Assembly: GCA_003640385.1 (NCBI GenBank)
Contig: RCAB01000005.1
Span: forward strand, 372,001 to 436,000
Direction: 5' to 3'
DNA: 64,000 bases
From: Setaria digitata
Lineage: Eukaryota > Nematoda > Chromadorea > Rhabditida > Setariidae
The translations under genes and the position numbers were made by a program. The first letter of the stretch is position 1; the number at the start of each line of letters is the position of its first letter. This document shows, piece after piece, positions 13,629-25,000 of this stretch. A model generated the notes under the pieces. That model saw only the letters and a program-made list of their open reading frames with translations. It was not told the DNA's origin and searched no databases.

Positions 13629-16600
13629 TTATTTCTTGCAAGAGATATTATCATCATTATGAATAGTCTTACTTTCATCATCATTATAATTCGCGGTTTC
13701 TCCGTTTCCTTCCCTCTCCACATTTAATAACGAATATCGCTGATGAGGGATTGCTAACTCTAACGTCACTGACCCTCTTTTACCCTACAATAAGAATTAT
13801 ATACTATTATGACAATTTGCTACAAATGTACTAATATTCCACTGCAATATTTGTTCAATTAAAACTAACTTTCGAGGAGCAAGGTGCATCATCATTACCA
13901 TCAACTGCATCCGACATAAATAGTCTTCGATTGCAGAATTCATGGATTAGTTCACAATGGAGATGTTTTAGTGCATCATCGTCATGAAATATATATTCCG
14001 GAAGCGAATACGACGACCCCATCCGTCGATGTGTCTGAATGTCCAACTCACGCACTGAATCCGTCAAGATAATTTCAGGATGCTAGAAAATAGAAAAAGA
14101 CGGAAAGTGGTCTCTGATAACTATATTAGGGATTTGAATTTTGAGAGATTGATTAAAGTAATGGAAGGTTTGCAAAGTGGTTTGCCGCCAGATTTTAACT
14201 TTTATAAGTAAAAAAAACAGTGACCTATATTATTTCAGGCTCTACAGTCAGAAAAACGATTGTACAGGAAACAAGTATAACTCAAAGTTCAAATTTTTTA
14301 TGTGTATAAGAAAGGAATATATATTTTTGCATGTAAAGATTTCCTGCTTCAACTCTTTTATAAAACTTACCGGTTTCATAAATGTTTGAGAAGGATTATC
14401 AGCAAATTTAGCTACAAGTTTATTCAGATATTGCTGCTTCACCTTGTATTTACGCATTAAACCCAAACGTTGGTGCAATGAGAACATTCTGAGACGATTT
14501 ACTTGGCGTTCATAACCTTCCCAAAGCTGTTCAACTCGTTTAGAACCATAGTCTCGTAGTTTGCACATCTATAAATAAATAATTTATTGGAGAATAAGGT
14601 CATCTGTAGAATTTCTGTAGCATAATACATATCCAGAATATGTGTCAATTCTATCAAATAAACATGAACATGTAAATTTAGTGAAATAGAGTAGGCACTA
14701 TTTAAATTTTAGCAAGGGCATCTCACAAAACCTGTTACTAAATAACCGATCGAGTTTACAGGAAAAGTTGTAACATCGAAAAACCTGCACAGGAAAAGTT
14801 GTAACACTGAAAAACCCGCACAGGAAAAGTTGTAACACTGAAAAACCTGCACATAAAAACTGTTTAATTCCTTTCTTACAGAGGGTTCAAATCCAAAGCC
14901 TTGCAACTAAGAACCTCTAATTTTTTAAGCAGTGAAGAAAAGACTACGAAATAGATTACAATGTTTCGCCACACACAAAAAAAAAGATGGCAGTTGCAGT
15001 ACCTCAGATACTACCACATTTCTGATAATTGAGTAAAAACAGCAAACGAATATAAAACACACTCATTTCCTTCATAAATATCAATTTTAAACGTTACTTA
15101 TTCCTACCTGTTGGCTGTAATTATCGCGTATATTTTCCAAATGCTGATTCATGTTTTCCATTTGGGCTGCCCGATAACCACGAAATCTTTCTGACTGTGA
15201 CGCATAGGACGAGCGTAATTGGTCAACCTGAAGAAAACTATACAGTAATTTTCATTCCATACGAATTTATTGTAAAAGGCTCTAATAAAATTTTGTAAAG
15301 GGACTCATTTTGCAATTAAGATGTAGCGTCAAACGCGATTAATGTTGAATTCCTAATTTTAAAATGAAATCACGGCCAAATTTCAAAAAATGAATTGTTA
15401 GTATAATGTCTAGTGAAAATTTTTCATGAGCTGAAATTCCTTGTTTCTTCAATCTACCTGTTGGTGATAATTGTCACGTATTTGCTCTAATTTCTTATGA
15501 TATGTTTCAGAAAGCATAGTCATTTGCCGCTGTCGATATCTTTCTACAGCGGCAACCATTTCTTGAACATGTGAATTCCGTTCTACAATTAGATTAATAT
15601 ACAGTATGAATAACACAACGTAGTACTAACTAAAATAAAAGTGAAGTATACTGCAATAATTCTATTAATACATAAAAGAAAAATATTTTTAATACCAATT
15701 CTCTTCAGCCACCATAAACCAATCTGACGACAGACTATCCACAGTAAATTGAGAATGAATGTAACACCACATGTAATCATTGCAGCCAAGATACTACCCC
15801 AGAATACCGATTCCGCCATTTCCAAATGAAACCAACTTGAATAATCCAAACGAAAATGTATTATTTGTGATGCATTTCCCTATAAAATTAAGAAATTTAC
15901 CTTAAAAGAAAGATTCTATAAATTTTTTAAACGCTACCTTCCCTTAACAAAAAAGAAAGAACAAGGATTTTAGTCGGAAAATTTTTTGCTGCTATAAGTA
16001 AAAAAAAAAAAAAAAGATCTAAACAAAATCTACCATTTGATTTGACGCCATACACTTGTATCGCTCAACCAACTCTTTTCTAGCACTATTGATTAGAAGA
16101 AGTCCACCAGGAATGATTTCATAAGTACCGTTACGGGTCCAGTTCATCACAACAATTCGACTTTCTACATGATAACTTCCAATTAATATTTCCGGTCTAG
16201 CCAACCACCATTCAATAAGCAATGGTAGCTCACCATACTCATCGCACGGAAGAATTGCTGTATCGGCATAAGGAACCCTTAAAATGTATTTGGTGCCTCG
16301 CTTGACTCGTTTTGAAATACCTGGAACATAAATGTTTTGTAAGTAAAACAAATGAAAATAAATCTCGAAAACATAAACGAATCACTGTAATCCCTTTCAA
16401 ACAGTCTCTTGAAATTACAATGTATTTTCGTATTTTCGATTTAATTGTTATGTTTCAAAAAAAAAAGAAAAAAGATTTCAAGGCATTATTTATCAAAAAC
16501 TCTAACAGTAATTTATCTTTTAATTTTTCTGAAATACTGATTACTCATCAATATCCACCAGCCACTGTTTCGCCTAGATAAAGGAAGGCATGCAGAATAC

Positions 16601-19600
16601 TGTAGAACTTGATTAATTACATGCAACTTGATTTTGAATGGAAAATTGCGAGTTCCAAACTTACAACAAAACACTTTCACATAAAAATAGTTGCCATTAG
16701 AAATAACAAACCTATAGAACAATTATTAGGTGATTCAAATGGACAATCCATTTGTGGTTGAAGACTGAAGGGTAGAATTTTTGTCCACTTTTTTAAACAT
16801 TTATTACAACTCCAATTATTTGGCATTATCTCAACAAAACGAAGATTTTCTGCTCTGAAAAGGAAGAATTATACGACAAAACGTTATTATGAAAGTTTCC
16901 GTTTCTTAACTTTGCCGAAATTTTTTTAATTGATACTTTTAATTTTTCTTTTAATTGACTTTACAGTGACTTGATGATAAAAATTTTAACTGAAAGAGAA
17001 AAACTTCGTATTAAAATTTCTGGATAGAAATCTACTGATAGAAAAAAGCCTACTAAAAGATTTAGAACAATGATAGCAATGACAATTGGTTAAAAACAAC
17101 GAACCAAATGCAAAAGACAACAGCTTAATAAACAAGATGTTTAAATGATAATCGTAATTCCTAAAATCCCAGAGAAATAAGGAAAAAAAAAACCACGAAA
17201 CCTTAAGAAGAAATCGGCTGGAAGATATCTCAATGGTGTATTTGTTAAGCGAAAATCTTTTACTTTAATAGGTAGCGTCCCGACGATACTGTGTAATCGG
17301 AAACTGTTTCTTAGGTCCAGCTGCAATCAAACTGGATTTAACATTGCATAAATATAAATCTAAACATGACTGAAATTTTTGCATCATTAACAAATAGCAG
17401 AGTGAAGAAAATCAATTATTTTCTTTGCAATTTTAACTCTAAAGATCAAAAAACCGTGCGGAAATTTTTTGATAATCTTTTTTTTTTTTTTTTCTTTGAA
17501 ATTTTTTGATAGTTGTATATCTTTGGAAAGCAGACTGAACAAGCTATCTATCCAAGAAACAGTTCAAGATGATATTATAGAAACAGTTACCAAGCAATCA
17601 TGACATTTATATAGATTTGGAGAAACATGTATCAAAAGTTCAAAGAAGAACTTAAACAAAATCGCGTCAATGTGGCAAAATTCAATGACTGAAATAAGAT
17701 GCAGTATTTCTATTTCTTGATAACGAAAAAGATTAATTATACAATGCCTTTTAAAAGTAAACAAACCTCTTGCAATGAAGATAGGTTTAGTAAGTTGAAA
17801 TCGATGAAGGCCAATTTATTATACCGCAGTGACAAACGCAGTAAATGTGATGAACTGGATACTGGGAAAGCCGTTAATCCGCAATTATCCATATTCAAGT
17901 CAGTTAACTGAGGGACCAAAGAGAGTGATGGGAATGTATTCAGTGAGGGATTATTCGATAAATTTAAATTTTTCAATAAAAATGGCCATCCACCATGAAT
18001 TCGTTTTAAACCATTGGAAGAGAGATCCAAAGTTACTGTATTTGGTACCACGAACAATTCTAAAACCTAAAAAACTAGACAGTTTTCTAATACTTGAAGC
18101 TATGTTGAAATATTTCAAATATAAATGTATGGAAAAATTATGTCTTTATGGTGATAAGATAAATTGTTAACGATAATAGTTAAGTAAGAGGGAAAACAGT
18201 GGGTAGTTGGTCCTCCTCTTAACCTTTATCGTTAGCAATTTATCTTATCACCATATAGACATAATTTTTCCACCTATTTATGCTTGAAACATTTGAAAGG
18301 ATGAAGTGTTATGGAAGAGACAGTAAGCTAATCGCAGCGCTTAGAAGCGCAAGAGGCAATGCAACTGGAATCCACCCAATTTTTTGGAGGAAAAATTCAG
18401 TCATATGAATAAGTTTCCTAACTATTAATGTAAAAAGTGATATTTTTAATTATTAATAAAGGTTTTTTTCCGACAATTAATATCAATGGACAGCAGTATG
18501 AAATTCTCAGGAAAAATAATTTGCTAATCTGTAATAGTAAGAATCTACACTGTTTGCTACTAGATTTACTATTAACAATGAGTCAATTCCTAGGAGTTCG
18601 GTATGAGAAATGCAATCACTACGAAGATATAGAGTAAATTAATTAAGCGTAACCAACAGCAACTCACTTGATTAGAAGATAAATTGAGGTGCTGAAGTTT
18701 GCTGATTATACACTGACCAGTATGAGATAAGTCGGAGAACCAATTACGTGATAAATCAACTTTTCGTAAAGATGACAATGGATTCAGGACTATGCAAATT
18801 TCATTCCAGTCCCATAAATAATTACCGCTCAGGTTAAGAACACGTAGATTTTGCAGGAAACCCGAAGCAGATGGGAAAAGTTGTTGTATATCACAATTGT
18901 GGACCGTGATGCTGCGCAGTGAAGTAAAATTTGAGAATATATTCAAATTAAGGTGCTTCTGCAAAACATAATTATTGATTCACCTGCCTTTTTTTTTTTC
19001 TTTTCATTACCTTAAATTAGTTATCTTATTAATACTGACACTTCTAACTCATTACGATCGTCAGCTCCAGAATCATGATAAAACTATCAAAAAAGCATAT
19101 TCGAAACATAAATTTTCAAAACTATTTCACAAATCCCAACGATCAAATAGTAATTAAACTCAAGGAGAAAAGGGATAACCTGAGAGCATTTACTGAACGA
19201 TATACTATGAGCATTAGGTACTAGTTTCCGAACATGTTGGTCAAGTTTAGCAGGTTCAATACCAACACATGTAATGGTATTATTTTGACACACACATCCA
19301 AAGTTTCGACACGGATCATCAACTAGTGGTAGCACCTGAAGAATGGAAATCAACTGATCAGAAACGAAATTATCAAAAAGTTACAGAAGTCATATTAAAT
19401 AAATGTGGCTCTGCAAATGTGATACATTAGAAAAAGATGCAAAAAACTTTTAACAATACCTTTGGCAATGAATGCTTCAATGAATAACCTTGTCTGAATT
19501 CCCAGCTAGGAAATTAATATTTCAAGTGAAAAGAAGAAATTGCTTGAGAAAAAATCACCTTTTCTTGATGGCTTTCATTAATGCAAAGCACCAAAGATAC

Positions 19601-19657
19601 CCAGACCTGGACGACGATCAACAAGCGATACAGAATGCATGATACTCCGGCATGCAT
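13629..19657 (-). CDS. LRR-Ig single-pass transmembrane receptor with coiled-coil cytoplasmic tail (iglr-like)
   Basis: Thirteen exons: 19657-19559, 19335-19180, 18958-18668, 18066-17767, 17320-17202, 16854-16712, 16320-16034, 15879-15696, 15582-15458, 15227-15108, 14568-14371, 14082-13870, 13784-13629. They total 2391 nt, or 796 aa, in perfect phase. A signal peptide (MHAGVSCILYRLLIVVQVWV, residues 1-20, hydrophobic to about 25) is followed by a Cys-rich LRRNT (about 39-60), leucine-rich repeats (LNLSGNYL, VDLSRNWF, LNLSSNQ, LDLSSNGL, LNLSNNP, LSLRYNKL), an LRRCT (NNWSCNKCLKKW), and one Ig domain with its Cys pair (ILPCDEYG, YKCMASNQ). One TM helix spans about 489-515, and about 280 cytoplasmic residues follow, rich in Tyr, Arg and Gln with coiled-coil character. 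The LRR+Ig+TM order matches the nematode IGLR family. C. elegans IGLR-2 partners PAQR-2 in membrane-fluidity control, but I cannot say which family member this is. An alternative 3' end at 13858 (reading through donor 13869) would drop the last 51 residues and add four. Confidence 0.88.
14759..14853. repeat. 31-bp minisatellite, three copies
   Basis: Three near-identical tandem units of 31 bp, each containing CAGGAAAAGTTGTAACA and ending in AAAAACCTGCA or a close variant. They start at about 14759, 14790 and 14821. The array sits in the receptor intron between exons 15227-15108 and 14568-14371. Confidence 0.9.
18113..18298. repeat. Long imperfect inverted repeat (hairpin/MITE-like) in an intron
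   Basis: The left core arm 18131-18184 (starts GGAAAAATTATGTCT, ends in TTAAG) is the near-perfect reverse complement of 18218-18271. The pairing weakens but continues outward to about 18113 and 18298. The loop is about 33 nt. The element lies inside the receptor intron 18067-18667 and has no coding capacity. No target-site duplication is obvious. Confidence 0.8.
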
Positions 19658-19948
19658 TCCGCTTCAACTTCTGCTCTAGTAGGATCATATACGAACAAGC
19701 TGCAATTCTGCAACTATTTCTACCCTCGAGATATCTTTGGAAATCTTTAGACTCGATGTGTCCGTGAGTAGCAATTGCGTTTACGTGTGTCGCTGAAGTA
19801 CTGAAGCGAAACACGGAGCTGGTCAGCTTCGTCCCGCATTACACGTAAGCTGTCGCACAACAGTTCGCTCTCACCACGAGACAGAAGGACAATGCCGCGC
19901 TTGCCAGCAGAACTTCATTTTCACGTTTCACCAGTTGTTGCATGTTGC
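19658..19948. promoter_or_regulatory. Shared upstream region of divergent receptor and mrps-18A genes
   Basis: Only 291 bp separate the start codons of the minus-strand receptor and the plus-strand mrps-18A. The region is less AT-rich than its surroundings. It must hold both promoters and 5' leaders, so bidirectional initiation is likely. No TATA-like element stands out. Confidence 0.55.
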
Positions 19949-21290
19949 ATGTTCCTTTCTCGCAGCCTGCGTTCCGGATTATCCGTCATTTCCCGTGGCT
20001 TTGTACTCCGTTAGGGATTGCAAGCCTTTCGCTACGTCCTGCACCGAAGCTAGTGAGACAGACAGAACGATTTATACTCATGAGACATTGGGGATTCTCA
20101 GAGTAAGAGTAATATGGTTCAGGAATTACCAGTGAAGATGTATTGGACATCTGATCATCTACTTTCAGATCACGTTATATATGTTGAATCCACGTACTGT
20201 GGGATGTGGACAGATTCGCTGCTGGACAAGACAGTTCGCTACAGCCCTGACTATGTACAAGAAGAAAAGTAAGAGGGCTTTTAGTGCTATCACAGACGGT
20301 TATCCGCCTTCCACTTTGAGAATTATTCATTAAGCTTCTTTTACACTCATTAGTAATCAGCAAGTATTTGCTTCGCTTTCTAACTTTCAGTCGATGCGAA
20401 AGTTGACGGAAACACAACGATTGTTGAAGTTGTAGATGTCCCCGATGTAGATAACCGGAAAGTACTAAAACACAATCCGGAAACTTGTACATTGTGCACC
20501 TGCAACATTCCTGTCAAAGTAATTTCTCTTTCCAAAATTTCGCAACAATTTTAGGTAGTTCTGTAAATGTTAAAGCTAAATTATGGCAGTACTCTTGCAG
20601 ATCCGCTATTCAGACGTATTAATTTTGGAGCAGTTTATGCGGGAAGATGGAACCGTGCTTCCAAAAGCACTCACTGGTTTGTGCAAGAAACAACAGCAAA
20701 GGATTGAACGTTGTATTATGCAGGTATTTTGGAAAGAGAAATTAGTCTGAATGTTATGCAATGACAATTGTGATTAATTTTTACATTAGCTATGCTAATT
20801 GTTATTGATCATGCTTATCGGTGATACAAAGCGGTTTTTGCTGGAGTTTTCTCTCTTTAGAAAATGTTACAGGCTCATTGGGCTGGCCTTTTTCCGGACA
20901 AGACGACTGCTGACTTCGATCGTTCAGGGTACAAACGATTTGCGAGGTTTTCTTCTGTTTTATTTATTTATTTTTTCGTTTCTATAAAGTGATTCTAGGA
21001 TTATCAGACTGAAAATTTGTGAGTTTGTGAATTTCTGCTTTTCTTTTTTTTTTTTTTTTTTTTTTTGAGCTTCTTTTAAACTCTAGTTGGTTCTCTGCAG
21101 AATTTCGGATGCGGTGCTCAGCAAAAAAAGCTATCGCTGAATAAAAGTGAACTTGGAAGTATATATGTTAGTTTGTAGGTATTGGAACAACGACATGGAC
21201 ATATATCGGTTGAAGGAGAGGGTTGTTCCGGGTTCATGGTACTATATTAAACGATATAATACACGAGGAGTTAATGTAAAAAAGAGCTGA
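19949..21290 (+). CDS. mrps-18A: Mitochondrial small-subunit ribosomal protein bS18m (MRPS18A type)
   Basis: Five exons: 19949-20009, 20391-20518, 20601-20723, 20873-20946, 21179-21290. They total 498 nt, or 165 aa, all in phase. The first 18 residues (MFLSRSLRSGLSVISRGF) are a typical Arg/Ser-rich mitochondrial presequence. The S18 core follows: ETCTLCTCNIPVK, IRYSDVLILEQFMREDGT, LPKALTGLCKKQQQRIERC, and the metazoan-type AHWAGLFPD. The C-terminus is a basic tail. The CTLC pair matches the conserved Cys-x2-Cys of this paralogue. The protein acts in mitochondrial translation. Exon 4 is taken from the AG at 20872 rather than 20860, because only the former gives the family sequence MQAHWAG. An upstream ATG at 19942 is out of phase with the splice. 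The donor GTTAGG at 20010 is slightly unusual. Confidence 0.92.
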
Positions 21291-22014
21291 AACCTGTTGA
21301 ACATTTATTTGTTATTTTTCGCCGAAATTTAAATTAGACTATCTAAGAATAAGTTACCTTAAAAATATTTGGTGGTTCTTCTGGTCAGCCTTCAGTCAAA
21401 CATACTTCACTTAGCGATTTGAATTGGAGTGATTTATAAGTTGTGCAGCAAACCGAAATAAGTCATTTTTAAATAATGTTACTTGCTAATTTCCCATTTT
21501 GAGCGTTTTGCTTTGACAGTTCCATTAGTTGACTGTAGTATTGTGGTATTGGATTGAAGGATGGAGCATTTTAAAATTGATAAAAAATAAATTTTTGAGA
21601 AGTGGAAGTTATAAATAACTATATTTCACTCATATATTTACTGCGTTCAATGAGCTGTTGATTTCTTATTTTGTGATTGTTTCTTATTGTGTCTTGATAA
21701 CAAATGTAAGCAGTATATTTATTATAATAACATTCAGTTGACGAATACAATAGCACCGCGAAATGTACAGATTTCTATCTTTCAGTAACCTCAATAATTA
21801 AAAGTTCTAATTTCTAAAAGTTGGGAACATTTTGCTGTCTTATTAGACTTTGGTTTTAAATCCCTGGCTTTTTAATAGCATAAGCAACATATCTTTGGAA
21901 TGAAAGCTCCACACATGAACAAATTTAGTATCATCAGTTGTGTTGAAATTTTACAACATTAGAATAGACCGAATCACAAATTACAAAAGGAGTCGTACTA
22001 TGACCTAATTTCCT
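21291..22014. other. Short convergent intergenic spacer between mrps-18A and ceh-16
   Basis: AT-rich 3' flank shared by two convergent genes. It must contain both 3' UTRs and polyadenylation sites. No gene is visible. Confidence 0.5.
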
Positions 22015-25000
22015 TTAGCGTTGATTGAAAATTGGCATCGATGTATGATTGTAAAGACCCTGAGCCATCAAATGTAAAGCCAGTACAGGTCGGTGTCCTG
22101 ATGCTTTCTTCAATTTTGCTCGTTTGTTCTGTAAATGGAGAGTTTGAATTTACCGATTATCTCTATTTTTGTTGGAATTAGTGATTTAGAAGATGAAAAG
22201 AAAGTTGTCAAGCTGGAAATTATAGGAAGAGGGTTGTTGAAGTAATTCTTAAAAACTCCACTGAATTTTGAGGATTCTGGGCTTATCCCTTCTTTTTTTT
22301 TAGAAATAAGAAATAAGTGGAGAAGATATCGTAAGTGATAGTGATTGATTGGCAATGGCATTTGGAAGGTGGTGTTAATGTGTAGGTTGTAAATTAATTA
22401 ATCAGATTTGTTTCCTTAGTAGAGGGGCATATATATTCATGAATAATCACGAAACTAAGTTTTGCAATCTTATCAAAAAAGGAAAAAGTAAATTAGTAAA
22501 TTCCAAAGTACCAGTTTTGAAAAACAAAAATATCTTCTTTTTTTTTTTTTTTTTTTTTTTTTTGAGTATATGTATGGATTAAATAAACACTATCGAAGTT
22601 TGGATTCGTCATAAAAACTTGCCAATATTAATCAAAAATTTTTTAAGATTTAAGCTAAATTTTTAGATTTTTAGCAAGCCAGGAATAATTTAAATTCGGT
22701 TGATAACATTGATTTAGCATTCAGTAGTCTATGATTACAGGAGAAATTCAAACAGACGATTTGTAAACCTTATCAAAATTCGATGAAAAGTTTTTGAAAT
22801 GCGAAGACTTCATTACATAAGAGAATAGTTTTCCCATGTTCTTAATCCACTGGCCAATATCAGTTTAGCATAATGATGAAATTAGTAGGTTGGTAGCCTT
22901 CTCTATAATTTCGAACTTTTCTGTTAAATCTAAATGCACAGTAATCCTGTGATATTTTTGAAGTTTTGAAGTTCACGTAATTTCGATGAGATTGCACTAG
23001 CTGTAATATGCAGTATCATTTGTGTATTGTCTTTAGCATCAATAATTCATCGAGCGATTCTTAATGAAAGTTAGTTTCAGATGACATCTAATGTATCATC
23101 AGGCAAATACCGAATAATAAACGTAATGAACGGGTTATTTCATGTTAACAAGGACGGTGGAAATATTTTATCGCTCAATCAGAGTTCAGTACCGTCCTCT
23201 TCTTTCCGCCAAAAGATTGCAGCGATAGATAGTCCAGTCATTTTGCACCTTGTTATTACTTACCAATTAACATTTCTTCCTCATACTTATTCTTAGGGAA
23301 TCTTTCATAACAAAATAAGATTGATAAGATTGTAGCTAGTCACAGATCGAACTCATTCTCAAAAGATAACCTTTAGCACATAACATTAAAAAAAGAAATA
23401 TCGTCATGATTTGTCAATAAATGGATAATGACTGGGCTCCTTTTTAAAAATATGTTAAGACTAGTTCTAGTAAAGGATTGTTTAACTGGAAATGAAAATG
23501 GAAGTTAAAATGTTGGTTGATTTATAGAACAAAAGGCAATCAGATCTGTAGAGCTCTTAACAGCTTTTAATTTCAGGAATAATCTTCGTTGCTGGCAGCA
23601 TAACAAATTTTATTGACAAAAAAAAAAACAGCAATATTTTAACGATTAAGATAAAAAGGATTTTGATGATTGCTTAAACTTATGTTAAAAGTTTTCTTAA
23701 TAAATATAATTAATTGTAACTCGACAATCGATATTTCATTGATCATGGAAAGGAAATGTATTTCCACTTCATTTCAAAAGAACTAGTAAGATCTTGTTAG
23801 GAATTTATTTCTTTGCTAATTGAAAAATTAAATCGCAATTATAGGAGGGAAAATAGTTGAAAAGTTGGAAGAAAAAGATAAAGATATAAATCAACAGTAA
23901 ACAAAAAAAAAGAGACATTGGTGAGTAGTAGGGAATTCTTCGGTTTACCTTTGAAAAGAGGAAAATTAACATGAACAACTACATCATCCAAAGACAAGTT
24001 CTAGAGAAGGGTGATTTGAAAGCGGAGGTACACGTCGTTATCCTATAGCGGCAATTATTCAGAGAGTCATTTCCAAGATTCGACAGTTTGATAATGAATA
24101 GATCAACTAAAACTGTATTTGATAGTTACGGAGCCTGACCGGAGAGAAATTCTTACCTGGGAACGTATACAGTTTATTGGAATGGAATTGCGGGCTGACA
24201 AAGGATAAGACAAATGAATTAATAATGAAAACGATATCTGACACGTTTAGGAGTGAATTTATTGTTAAATTTCTTTTACTGCCTATCTAAAGCTATTCTT
24301 CGCAATCCTCTAATGCCGAAATTTTGAAATTTTAGAAATGTAAAAAAGGAAGATTGTGAGGTGTTGTAGAACTGGTAATACAATAATAGAGTAACTGCTG
24401 ATAACATCAGCATCATCATTACAATTATTCCTATTGTGTGTATAAACAGATGATGATCCATCGAATTTAATGTTTTTTTTTTTTTAAAATTCTTACTAAT
24501 AAAGATCAATTAATCGGTCGCTCAATGTTCTTTATGTCCACCTGTCTACTTTACTATTTTTGCTTAATATGCACCTTTGACTTATCATCTCTAAGTGATG
24601 GTTTACGGTAGTTCTAAAGAAAAAGAGGTGGAAGAAATGAAATTTGAGATTTAATATTATTTAACTACCTCTGAAATAAAGTGCTTAAATCTGCAAAATG
24701 AGAAATATTCGAAAAACGCTAGTGACGTGATCAATTTTTTTTTTTTTTGATATAAACATTTACTGTAAACATAAACTAGCGTAAATCAGGCCTTGTTGAA
24801 ATAGCGGTTATTCAAAATGAATTAATTGATATTTTGATTTGATTGAATGCTACCAACATCATTTTATTAACATTAAACACCGTCCAAAATATTTTAGTGG
24901 ATAAGAAACTGGTCTAAAATATGACACTGAAATTGACGACATCCAACCAAAAGATATGAGCAATGTCTATCGTTTGAATTAAAGTCTATTTCCTATTCTC

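Noticed and set aside
20861..20990. Reading mrps-18A exon 4 from 20861 through to the in-frame stop at 20988
   Set aside because: This adds KMLQ and replaces the conserved RYW...PGSWYYIKRYN C-terminus with a hydrophobic intron translation. The AG at 20872 and donor at 20947 restore the family sequence.
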